Source: Palaemon carinicauda (lineage: Eukaryota > Arthropoda > Malacostraca > Decapoda > Palaemonidae). From it: DNA of 64,000 nt. Under the pieces are notes generated by a model. That model did not search any database. It was not told where the DNA came from and saw only the letters and a program-made list of their open reading frames with translations. Of this stretch, positions 40,662 through 59,500 are shown in pieces. The stretch spans positions 58,979,368-59,043,367 of the forward strand of contig NC_090729.1 in assembly GCF_036898095.1 (NCBI RefSeq). The letters run 5' to 3'. The number at the start of each line of letters is the position of its first letter. Within the stretch, counting starts at the first letter, position 1. The translations under genes were made by a program, and so were the position numbers.

Positions 40662-43463
40662 TTACGTCCTAGATTTCGTCAATGTCGTCTTCTGTATTGC
40701 AATATTCGTGGTCTTCATGCAAATATCCAAGACCATACAGTTGCGTCCAGACAGTATGATATTCTTTTGTGCTCAGAAACTTTGGTTTCTAATATGAGGC
40801 ACTCATCTGAGCTCCTTATAACTGGTTTCAAGAAGCTAATAATGTTGAAACGTGATGCCATCCCTAGGGCCAGAGGAATGGCGGTGTATATTAGGACCGA
40901 GTACCCTGCTTCTCATAAGTCCTGCTATCAATGTGGATGTCATGAGATTCAGGTAATAAAAGTTTGTGGCAGGCATAACAACTTTTATTTATGTTCGATC
41001 TACCGGAATCCAGACATGGATGATTCTATCTTCGATTGTCTTCTTACCATTATGGCTAAGATACAAGAAGATGATAGAAAGGCTTCTTTTGTCTTTGTTG
41101 GTGATTTTAATGCTCACCATAGGGAGTGGTTAAGTTCTATCTCTCCTACCGATCGCCATGGCTTAAGAGCTTTAGACTTTGCCTCTGAATCAGGCTGTGA
41201 GCAAATCATAAATGAAGCTACTCACAGGTCTGGTAATTGCTTGGACCTTGTATACACTGACTCCCCTGGCGTTATAACTGGTAAGGTTGGTTCTCCAGTC
41301 GGGACATCTGATCATGCCTTGATTTCATTATTAGTGAAGACTGAGCAGCCTGTCCCTGATATATCATATTCTTGTAAAATTTATATGAAATCCCAAGCAG
41401 ACTGGAATGGGATTTTACATGATCTTTTGTGCTTGAATTGGTCACAATTATATAATAGTGTAGATCCTGTTGTCCCTTTGAATGAGAATCTAGTCAACAT
41501 AATTGATAGGCGTATCCCTTCTCGTGTGCTAAGGTACCGAGTGAAGGACAAACCGTGGTTCAATAATGATTGTAGACGTGCTTTTTTGGAGAAGCAGGAG
41601 GCCTATCAACTTTGGAAGGGTAACAGATCAGATTTGACCAGGAACAACTATACTCAGCTTCGAGCTTTTGCTCAGAGAGTTTATGCCTCAACTGAAAAGG
41701 AGTACAATTTAACCATAAAAGAAACACTTTCTGGTACAACTCAGGAACATAAATGGTGGTCTACCCTTAAATCTGCACTCTTTGGTGTAGATGCAACAGT
41801 TCCTCCTTTACTTAAACCAGATGGCTCAGTCACTCACTGTCCAAAGGAAAAGGCAACCCTTTTGGCTGATGTTTTTGACAGTAAACAGAGTAATGAAAAA
41901 CTTGAACTTCCTCATTCCTGTTTTCCTGAGGCTAAACTAACTAGTTTAGCTTTTCGATCTCGTGAGATTAAAGCTCTGTTGATGGACCTTGATGCTTATG
42001 GAGGTGTAGACCCAAATGGTATTTTTCCTTTGTTTTTTATAAAGACAGCAGATTTCTTAGCTCCAAAGTTATCTGTTATTTTGCGCAAGTTAGCAAGAAG
42101 AGGAGCTTTTAGCACTAGTTGGAGGATTGGTAATGTTACTCCTCTATGTAAATGTGTTTGTGGTAGCTCAAGTCCCACTGATTACCGCCCAATTTCCATA
42201 ACTCCCATATTATCTAAAGTTTTTGAACGTCTTCTGGCAAAACGTCTTAATAGGTTTGCTGAAGGTAATCATCTACTCCCTAGTTTGCAATTTGGTTTTC
42301 GTAAAGGCCTTGGAGCATGTGATGCCCTGCTCACAATCTCCAATGCTGTACAGAAATCCCTTGATTGTGGTCGGGAAGTTCGTATGATTGGCCTTGATTT
42401 TAGTGCTGCCTTTGACCGTGTTAATCATGAGGCCCTTGTTTTCAAACTGAAACAGTTGGGAGTGGGTGGGTCGTTTCTTAGCATTATTATTGATTTTTTA
42501 AGTAATAGATCTCAAAGAGTTGTTGTTGATGGGCACCATAGTGATTATAGGAATGTGATATCTGGTGTTCCACAGGGTAGTGTTCTTGGCCCATTACTTT
42601 TCATACTATATACACATGACATGTGGTTTGGCCTAGAAAACAAGCTTGTTGCATATGCAGATGATGCTACTCTCTTTACATCAATTCCATCCCCTGAATG
42701 TAGATCTAGGGTTGGTGAATCCCTTAATAGAGATTTAGCTAGAATTAGTGCATGGTGCAAATTATGGGGTATGAAGTTGAATCCTAACAAAACTCAAAGT
42801 ATGATTGTAAGTAGGTCAAGGACGGTGGTTCCTCAACATCCGGATCTCAGTATTGATAATGTTTCTTTAAATATGTATGACTCTTTCAAAATTTTAGGTG
42901 GGATTCTCGACAGTAAATTTACTTTTGAGAAACATATAAGGTCTGTGTCTTCTTCAATTTCACAAAAAATAGGCTTATTGAGAAAGTCTTTCAAGATTTT
43001 CGGTGGTCAATCTATTCTGAAGAAGTGTTTTAATTCTTTCATTCTACCTTGTTTTGAGTATTGTTCTCCTGTCTGGTCTTCAGCTGCTGATTCTCATCTT
43101 AATTTGTTGGACAGAAACTTACGGTCTATTAAATTTCTTATTGCTGATCTAGATATTAATCTCTGGCACCGTCGTTCAATTAGTTCATTATGTATGTTGC
43201 ATAAGATTTTTCACAACTCTGACCATCCTTTACATTCAGATCTCCCTGGACAATTCTATCCTGTTCGTAATACTAGGCAGGCAGTTAATTCTAATAGCCA
43301 GGCCTTCTCCATCACGAGGCTCAATACTACGCAGTACTCTAGAAGTTTTATTCCAGCTGTGACCAAGTTGTGGAATGATCTTCCTAATTGGGTGGTTGAA
43401 TCAGTAGAACTTCAAAAGTTCAAAGTTGGAGCAAATGCTTTTTTGTTGACCAGGCAGACATAG
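40626..43463 (+). CDS. LINE endonuclease / reverse transcriptase, copy 1 (945 aa)
   Basis: The protein nicks the target and primes cDNA synthesis there. It opens with MLSGDIERNPGP, matching the 2A consensus D(V/I)ExNPGP. The APE endonuclease follows: N26 in CNIRG, E51 in CSETL, GDFN at 159-162 with HH164-165, an LDL motif, and SDH at 228-230. The reverse transcriptase has YRPISI, QFGFRKG (555-561), LDFSAAFD with catalytic D591, GVPQGS (647-652) and YADD (677-680). The C-terminus has the LWNDLP-type end common in one-ORF LINEs. No RNase H or CCHC knuckle is seen. The frame is uninterrupted with every catalytic residue present, so this copy may encode active enzyme. The chosen ATG is the first in frame after the upstream TAG. 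Confidence 0.93.
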   Translation: MLSGDIERNPGPLRPRFRQCRLLYCNIRGLHANIQDHTVASRQYDILLCSETLVSNMRHSSELLITGFKKLIMLKRDAIPRARGMAVYIRTEYPASHKSCYQCGCHEIQVIKVCGRHNNFYLCSIYRNPDMDDSIFDCLLTIMAKIQEDDRKASFVFVGDFNAHHREWLSSISPTDRHGLRALDFASESGCEQIINEATHRSGNCLDLVYTDSPGVITGKVGSPVGTSDHALISLLVKTEQPVPDISYSCKIYMKSQADWNGILHDLLCLNWSQLYNSVDPVVPLNENLVNIIDRRIPSRVLRYRVKDKPWFNNDCRRAFLEKQEAYQLWKGNRSDLTRNNYTQLRAFAQRVYASTEKEYNLTIKETLSGTTQEHKWWSTLKSALFGVDATVPPLLKPDGSVTHCPKEKATLLADVFDSKQSNEKLELPHSCFPEAKLTSLAFRSREIKALLMDLDAYGGVDPNGIFPLFFIKTADFLAPKLSVILRKLARRGAFSTSWRIGNVTPLCKCVCGSSSPTDYRPISITPILSKVFERLLAKRLNRFAEGNHLLPSLQFGFRKGLGACDALLTISNAVQKSLDCGREVRMIGLDFSAAFDRVNHEALVFKLKQLGVGGSFLSIIIDFLSNRSQRVVVDGHHSDYRNVISGVPQGSVLGPLLFILYTHDMWFGLENKLVAYADDATLFTSIPSPECRSRVGESLNRDLARISAWCKLWGMKLNPNKTQSMIVSRSRTVVPQHPDLSIDNVSLNMYDSFKILGGILDSKFTFEKHIRSVSSSISQKIGLLRKSFKIFGGQSILKKCFNSFILPCFEYCSPVWSSAADSHLNLLDRNLRSIKFLIADLDINLWHRRSISSLCMLHKIFHNSDHPLHSDLPGQFYPVRNTRQAVNSNSQAFSITRLNTTQYSRSFIPAVTKLWNDLPNWVVESVELQKFKVGANAFLLTRQT

Positions 43464-43710
43464 TCTTTTTATAGTTTATTTATGACATATTTGTTTTTGA
43501 TGTTGTTGATAGTTTATTATATGACATGTCTGTTTTGACGTTGTTTCTTATTTTAGAATGATTTATTGTTAATTTGTTCTCTTCATTTATTTATTTCCTT
43601 ATTTCCTTTCCTCATTGAGCTATTTTTCCCTGTTGGAGCCCCTGGGCTTATAGCATCTTGCTTTTCCAACTAGGGTTGTAGCTTGGATAGTAATAATAAT
43701 AATAATAATA
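43464..43710 (+). other. LINE copy 1 3' region and (TAA)n tail
   Basis: A T-rich trailer is followed by a conserved-looking end, GGGCTTATAGCATC then CCAACTAGGGTTGTAGC, and finally TAA repeats. Such an end is probably recognised by the LINE's own reverse transcriptase. It bears no resemblance to the satellite tail, so the satellite is not an obvious SINE partner of this LINE. Confidence 0.6.
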
Positions 43711-52673
<8,963 letters not shown>

Positions 52674-53481
52674 AGGTAGGTAGTAGGTTGGCCAGGGCAC
52701 CAGCCGCCCGTTGAGATACTACCACTAGAGAGGTATTGGATCCTTTGACTGGCCAGACAGTAATGCATTGGATCCCTCTCTCTGCACGGCTTATTTTTTC
52801 TTTGCCTACACTTACACAGAATAGTTTGGCCTATTCTTTACATATTCTCGTCTTTCCTCATACACCTGACAACAATGAGATACTTAACACTTCTTCACCC
52901 AAGGGGTTAATTACTGTACTGCAATTTGTTCAGTGTACTTTCCTCTTGGTAAGGGTAGAAGAGACTCTTTAGCTGTGGTAAGCAGCTCTTCTAGGAGAAG
53001 GACACTCCAATATTAAACCACTGTTCTCTAGTCTTGGGTAGTGCCATAGCCTCTGTACCATGGTCTTCCACTGTCTTGGGTTGGAGTTCTCTTGCTTGAG
53101 GGTACACTCAGGCACACTATTCTATCTTATTTTTTTTTCTTCCTCTTGTTTTTTTGAAATGGTGTGTTGGGCAGGCTTAATAGAAGGGCCTTGGATGCCT
53201 GGTGGTTTATCAAGAGGTTGTCTTTTCCTTTTTCTGATTCTTTTTCTTCTCAAAACCATCCTTACTGTCCTCCCTTCAGTTGAAGTGGCTATCCTGGAGG
53301 GTATTTAGCCTTGCATGGTGTATCGGCTCCTCCATGTTGACCAGTTTTTCCGACTTTTTACTATAGTCTATGGGTATCATCAATCACTTTGTTTATAATT
53401 CTGTACGTATTGTTTTTGTTATAATTCTTGTTAATCTAGTTTTTAAGTATTTATGTCTCTTTTATATTTCTATTAATTCTT
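52674..53481 (+). other. LINE copy 2 leader (5' untranslated region)
   Basis: The leader is nearly identical to that of copy 1, including the in-frame TAG (53437-53439) and the 14 open hydrophobic codons before the ATG. The frame at 53060-53308 is specific to the one-base T-run change and is not a gene. Confidence 0.65.
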
Positions 53482-53517
53482 ATGCTGTCTGGAGACATTG
53501 AGCGAAATCCTGGACCA
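53482..53517 (+). other. 2A-like ribosome-skipping motif, LINE copy 2
   Basis: It is identical to the copy 1 motif at residues 4-12, as is the hydrophobic open stretch before it. Confidence 0.7.
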
Positions 53518-56319
53518 TTACGTCCTAGATTTCGTCAATGTCGTCTTCTGTATTGCAATATTCGTGGTCTTCATGCAAATATCCAAGACCATACAGTTGC
53601 GTCCAGACAGTATGATATTCTTTTGTGCTCAGAAACTTTGGTTTCTAATATGAGGCACTCATCTGAGCTCCTTATAACTGGTTTCAAGAAGCCAATAATG
53701 TTGAAACGTGATGCCATCCCTAGGGCCAGAGGAATGGCGGTGTATATTAGGACCGAGTACCCTGCTTCTCATAAGTCCTGCTATCAATGTGGATGTCATG
53801 AGATTCAGGTAATAAAAGTTTGTGGCAGGCATAACAACTTTTATTTATGTTCGATCTACCGGAATCCAGACATGGATGATTCTATCTTCGATTGTCTTCT
53901 TACCATTATGGCTATGATACAAGAAGATGATAGAAAGGCTTCTTTTGTCTTTGTTGGTGATTTTAATGCTCACCATAGGGAGTGGTTAAGTTCTATCTCT
54001 CCTACTGATCGCCATGGCTTAAGAGCTTTAGACTTTGCCTCTGAATCAGGCTGTGAGCAAATCATAAATGAAGCTACTCACAGGTCTGGTAATTGCTTGG
54101 ACCTTGTATACACTGACTCCCCTGGCGTTATAACTGGTAAGGTTGGTTCTCCAGTCGGGACATCTGATCATGCCTTGATTTCATTATTAGTGAAGACTGA
54201 GCGGCCTGTCCCTGATATATCATATTCTTGTAAAATTTATATGAAATCCCAAGCAGACTGGAATGGGATTTTACATGATCTTTTGTGCTTGAATTGGTCA
54301 CAATTATATAATAGTGTAGATCCTGTTGTCCCTTTGAATGAGAATCTAGTCAACATAATTGATAGGCGTATCCCTTCTCGTGTGCTAAGGTACCGAGTGA
54401 AGGACAAACCGTGGTTCAATAATGATTGTAGACGTGCTTTTTTGGAGAAGCAGGAGGCCTATCAACTTTGGAAGGGTAACAGATCAGATTTGACCAGGAA
54501 CAACTATACTCAGCTTCGAGCTTTTGCTCAGAGAGTTTATGCCTCAACTGAAAAGGAGTACAATTTAACCATAAAAGAAACACTTTCTGGTACAACTCAG
54601 GAACATAAATGGTGGTCTACCCTTAAATCTGCACTCTTTGGTGTAGATGCAACAGTTCCTCCTTTACATAAACCAGATGGCTCAGTCACTCACTGTCCAA
54701 AGGAAAAGGCAACCCTTTTGGCTGATGTTTTTGACAGTAAACAGAGTAATGAAAAACTTGAACTTCCTCATTCCTGTTTTCCTGAGGCTAAACTAACTAG
54801 TTTAGCTTTTCGATCTCGTGAGATTAAAGCTCTGTTGATGGACCTTGATGCTTATGGAGGTGTAGACCCAAATGGTATTTTTCCTTTGTTTTTTATAAAG
54901 ACAGCAGATTTCTTAGCTCCAAAGTTATCTGTTATTTTGCGCAAGTTAGCAAGAAGAGGAGCTTTTAGCACTAGTTGGAGGATTGGTAATGTTACTCCTC
55001 TATGTAAATGTGTTTGTGGTAGCTCAAGTCCCACTGATTACCGCCCAATTTCCATAACTCCCATATTATCTAAAGTTTTTGAACGTCTTCTGGCAAAACG
55101 TCTTAATAGGTTTGCTGAAGGTAATCATCTACTCCCTAGTTTACAATTTGGTATTCGTAAAGGCCTTGGAGCATGTGATGCCCTGCTTACAATCTCCAAT
55201 GCTGTTCAGAAATCCCTTGATTGTGGTCGGGAAGTTCGTATGATTGGCCTTGATTTTAGTGCTGCCTTTGACCGTGTTAATCATGAGGCCCTTGTTTTCA
55301 AACTGAAACAGTTGGGAGTGGGTGGGTCGTTTCTTAGCATTATTATTGATTTTTTAAGTAATAGATCTCAAAGAGTTGTTGTTGATGGGCACCATAGTGA
55401 TTATAGGAATGTGATATCTGGTGTTCCACAGGGTAGTGTTCTTGGCCCATTACTTTTCATACTATATACACATGACATGTGGTTTGGCCTAGAAAACAAG
55501 CTTGTTGCATATGCAGATGATGCTACTCTCTTTACATCAATTCCATCCCCTGAATGTAGATCTAGGGTTGGTGAATCCCTTAACAGAGATTTAGCTAGAA
55601 TTAGTGCATGGTGCAAATTATGGGGTATGAAGTTGAATCCTAACAAAACTCAAAGTATGATTGTAAGTAGGTCAAGGACGGTGGTTCCTCAACATCCGGA
55701 TCTCAGTATTGATAATGTTTCTTTAAATATGTATGACTCTTTCAAAATTTTAGGTGGGATTCTCGACAGTAAATTTACTTTTGAGAAACATATAAGGTCT
55801 GTGTCTTCTTCAATTTCACAAAAAATAGGCTTATTGAGAAAGTCTTTCAAGATTTTCGGTGGTCAATCTATTCTGAAGAAGTGTTTTCATTCTTTCATTC
55901 TACCTTGTTTTGAGTATTGTTCTCCTGTCTGGTCTTCAGCTGCTGATTCTCATCTTAATTTGTTGGACAGAAACTTACGGTCTATTAAATTTCTTATTGC
56001 TGATCTAGATGTTAATCTCTGGCACCGTCGTTCAATTAGTTCATTATGTATGTTGCATAAGATTTTTCACAACTCTGACCATCCTTTACATTCAGATCTC
56101 CCTGGACAATTCTATCCTGTTCGTAATACTAGGCAGGCAGTTAATTCTAATAGCCAGGCCTTCTCCATCACGAGGCTCAATACTACGCAGTACTCTAGAA
56201 GTTTTATTCCAGCTGTGACCAAGTTGTGGAATGATCTTCCTAATTGGATGGTTGAATCAGTAGAACTTCAAAAGTTCAAAGTTGGAGCAAATGCTCTTTT
56301 GTTGACCAGGCAGACATAG
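53482..56319 (+). CDS. LINE endonuclease / reverse transcriptase, copy 2 (945 aa)
   Basis: It has the same 945-residue architecture as the other copy: 2A-like start, APE endonuclease with GDFN and SDH, RT with YADD. Nine residues differ. Most are peripheral (for example Leu to His in PPLLKPD, Val to Met in NWVVES). F558 in the RT motif QFGFRKG is Ile here, at a position usually aromatic in LINE RTs, which might lower activity. There is no stop or frameshift, so the duplication is recent or the frame has been kept. Confidence 0.92.
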   Translation: MLSGDIERNPGPLRPRFRQCRLLYCNIRGLHANIQDHTVASRQYDILLCSETLVSNMRHSSELLITGFKKPIMLKRDAIPRARGMAVYIRTEYPASHKSCYQCGCHEIQVIKVCGRHNNFYLCSIYRNPDMDDSIFDCLLTIMAMIQEDDRKASFVFVGDFNAHHREWLSSISPTDRHGLRALDFASESGCEQIINEATHRSGNCLDLVYTDSPGVITGKVGSPVGTSDHALISLLVKTERPVPDISYSCKIYMKSQADWNGILHDLLCLNWSQLYNSVDPVVPLNENLVNIIDRRIPSRVLRYRVKDKPWFNNDCRRAFLEKQEAYQLWKGNRSDLTRNNYTQLRAFAQRVYASTEKEYNLTIKETLSGTTQEHKWWSTLKSALFGVDATVPPLHKPDGSVTHCPKEKATLLADVFDSKQSNEKLELPHSCFPEAKLTSLAFRSREIKALLMDLDAYGGVDPNGIFPLFFIKTADFLAPKLSVILRKLARRGAFSTSWRIGNVTPLCKCVCGSSSPTDYRPISITPILSKVFERLLAKRLNRFAEGNHLLPSLQFGIRKGLGACDALLTISNAVQKSLDCGREVRMIGLDFSAAFDRVNHEALVFKLKQLGVGGSFLSIIIDFLSNRSQRVVVDGHHSDYRNVISGVPQGSVLGPLLFILYTHDMWFGLENKLVAYADDATLFTSIPSPECRSRVGESLNRDLARISAWCKLWGMKLNPNKTQSMIVSRSRTVVPQHPDLSIDNVSLNMYDSFKILGGILDSKFTFEKHIRSVSSSISQKIGLLRKSFKIFGGQSILKKCFHSFILPCFEYCSPVWSSAADSHLNLLDRNLRSIKFLIADLDVNLWHRRSISSLCMLHKIFHNSDHPLHSDLPGQFYPVRNTRQAVNSNSQAFSITRLNTTQYSRSFIPAVTKLWNDLPNWMVESVELQKFKVGANALLLTRQT

Positions 56320-56566
56320 TCTTTTTATAGTTTATTTATGACATATTTGTTTTTGATGTTGTTGATAGTTTATTATATGACATGTCTGTTTTGACGTTGT
56401 TTCTTATTTTAGAATGATTTATTGTTAATTTGTTCTCTTCATTTATTTATTTCCTTATTTCCTTTCCTCATTGAGCTATTTTTCCCTGTTGGAGCCCCTG
56501 GGCTTATAGCATCTTGCTTTTCCAACTAGGGTTGTAGCTTGGATAGTAATAATAATAATAATAATA
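56320..56566 (+). other. LINE copy 2 3' region and (TAA)n tail
   Basis: The trailer and TAA tail have the same length as in copy 1. Equal tail length in two copies again favours duplication over separate retrotransposition, because simple tails normally differ between insertions. Confidence 0.6.
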
Positions 56567-59500
56567 ATTTGAACCCTCATCTAGGATATCTGTATGCCAG
56601 TGTCCATACCACTCGGCCACGAAGAAAGATAAAAGTCAATGACAATTCTTCTATACATATACCTGTCAAATTCTGGTTTTCTGTACTTAGAATTGAAATC
56701 AACCCATCTTCACCATCGTATGTAATTGCTAGGTTAGGAACTTGGCATTCAATTAATGATAAATTTTTTGCACATTTAAACGTGTTTCTTTCATATTTTA
56801 AATAAGCCTTATATATTAATACATTAAAGTCTGGATTCTCTTAATGACCTGGGGATCAGAGCCCCAGGCGGAACCGCCTAAAGACTATGATATCGGACCA
56901 GCGGGGATTTGAACTCTCGTCCAGGATATCTGTATGCCAGTGACCATACCACTCGGCCACGAAGAAAGATGAAGGTCAATGACAATTCTTCTATATATAC
57001 ATATACCTGTCAAATTTTGGTTTTCTGTACTTAGAATTGAAATCAACCCATCTTCACCATCTTAGCTAATTGGTAGGTTTGGGACTTGGCATTCGATTAA
57101 TGATATATTTTTTGCACATTCAAACGTGTTTCTCTCATATTTCAAATCAGCCATATATATTAATACATTAAAGTCTGGATTCTCTTAAAGACCTGGGGAT
57201 CAGAGCCCCAGGCGGAAACGGCCAAAGACTATGATATCGGACCAGCGGGGATTTGAACTCTCGTTCAGGATATCTGTATGCCAGTGACCATACCACTCGG
57301 CCACGAAGAAAGATAAATTCAATGACAATTCTTCTATACATATACCTGTCAAATTCTGGTTTTCTGTACTTAGAATTGGAATCAACCCATCTTCACCATC
57401 ATATCTAATTGGTAGGTTTGGGACTTGGCATTCAATTAATGATAAATTTTTGCACATTTTAACGTGTTTCTTTCATATTTAAAATAAGGCTTATAAATTA
57501 ATACATTAAATTTTGGATTCTCTTAACGACCTGGGGATCAGAGCCCCAGGCGGAACCGCCTAAAGACTACGATATCGGACCAGCAGGGATTTGAACTCTC
57601 GTCCATTATATCTGTATGCCAGTGACCATACCACTCGGCCACGAAGAAAGATAAAAGTCAATGACAATTCTTTTATATATACAGTATACCTGTCAAATTA
57701 TGGTTTTCTGTACTTAGAATTGAAATCAACCCATCTTCACCATCGTAGCTAATTGGTAAGTTTGGGACTTGGCATTCGATAAATGATAAATTTTTGCACA
57801 TTTAAACGTGTTTCTTTCATATTCTAAATAAGCTATATATATTAATACATTAAAGTCAGGATTCTCTTAACGACCTGGGGATCAGAGCCCCAGGCAGAAA
57901 CGCCCAAAGACTATGATATCGGACCAGCATGATTTGAACCCTCGTCAAGGATATCTGTATGCCAGTGACCATACCACTCGGCCTCGAAGAAAGATAAAAG
58001 TCAATAACAATTCTTTTATATATACAGTATACCTGTCAAATTATGGTTTTCTGTACTTAGAATTGAAATCAACCCATCTTCACCATCGTAACTAATTGGT
58101 GGGTTTGGGACTTGGCATTCGATTAATGATAAATTTTTGCACATTTAAACGTGTTTCTTTCATATTCTAAATAAGCCATATATATTAATACATTAAAGTC
58201 TGGATTCTCTTAACGACCTGGGGATCAGAGCCCCAGGCGGATCCACCCAAAGACTATGATATCGGACCAACGGGGATTTGAACCCTTGTCCAGGATATCT
58301 GTATGCCAGTGACCATACCACTCGGCCACGAAAAAAGATAAAAGTCAATGACAATTCTTCTATAAACATACCTGTCAAAGTCTGGTTTTCTGTACTTAGA
58401 ATTGAAATCAACCCATCTTCCCCATCGTAGCTAATTGGTAGGTTTGGGACTTGGCATTCGATTAATGATAAATTTTTGCAAATTTAAACGTGTTTCGTTC
58501 ATATTTCAAATAAGCCAAATATATTAATACATTAAAGTCTGGATTCGATTAACGACCTGGGGATCAGAGCCCCAGGCGGAACTGCCCCAAGAATATGATA
58601 TCGGACCAGCTGGGATTTGAACCCTCATCCAGGATATCTGTATGCCAGTGTCCATACAACTCGGCCACGAAGAAAGATTAAAGTCAATGACAATTCTTCT
58701 ATACATATACCTGTCAAATTCTGGTTTTCTGTACTTAGAATTGAAATCAACCCATCTTCACCATCGTAGCTAATTGGTAGGTTTGGGACTTGGCATTCGA
58801 TTAATGATAAATTTTTGCACATTTAAACGTGGTTCTTTCATACTCCAAATAAGCCTTATATAATAATATATTAAAGTCTGGATTCTCTTAACGACCTGGG
58901 GATCAGAGCCATAGCCGGAACCGCCCAAAGACTCTGATATTGGACTAGCGGGGATTTGAACCCTCGTCCATGATATCTGTATGTCAGTGACCATACCACT
59001 CGGCCTCGAAGAAAGATAAAAGTCAATGACAATTCTTCTATACATATACCTGTCAAATTCTTGTTTTCTGTACTTAGAATTGAAATCAACCCATCCTCAC
59101 CATCGTAGCTAATTGGTAGGTTTGGGACTTGGCATTCGATTAATGATAAATTTTTGCATATCTAAACGTGTTTCTTTTATATTTCAAATAAGCCATATAT
59201 ATTAATACATTAAAGTCTGGATTCTCTTAAAGACCTGGGGATCAGAGCCCCAGGCGGAACCGCCCAAAGACTCTGATATCGGACCAGCGGGGAATTGAAC
59301 CCTCATCTGTATGCCAGTGACCATACCACTCGGCCACGAAGAAAGATAAAAGTCAATGACAATTCTTCTATACATATACATGTCGAATTCTGGTTTTCTG
59401 TACTTAGAATTGGAATCAACCCATCTTCACCATTGTATCTAATTGGTAGGTTTGGGACTTGGCATTCAATTAATTATAAATTTTTGCACATTTAAACTTG

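Larger units (their letters stand above)
39817..43710 (+). mobile_element. APE-type LINE, full-length copy 1 (3894 bp)
   Basis: Satellite reading GCGGGGATT is interrupted at 39816 and resumes as ATTTGAACC at 43711, giving a 3-bp ATT duplication. The insert has an 809-bp leader starting AGGTAGGTAGTAGG, one ORF, a 247-bp 3' region and a (TAA)n tail. I recall both ends as common in decapod genomes, but no search was run. One ORF with N-terminal endonuclease and no RNase H is compatible with CR1/L2- or Jockey-like LINEs, while the TAA tail is more typical of I-type elements. The clade is left open. Confidence 0.88.
52674..56566 (+). mobile_element. APE-type LINE, full-length copy 2 (3893 bp)
   Basis: It is flanked by ATT at 52671-52673 and 56567-56569, in the same B-box position as copy 1. 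It is one base shorter because a T run in the leader has 9 instead of 10 T. The near identity of the surrounding satellite shows that it is a segmental duplicate and not an independent insertion. Confidence 0.88.
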
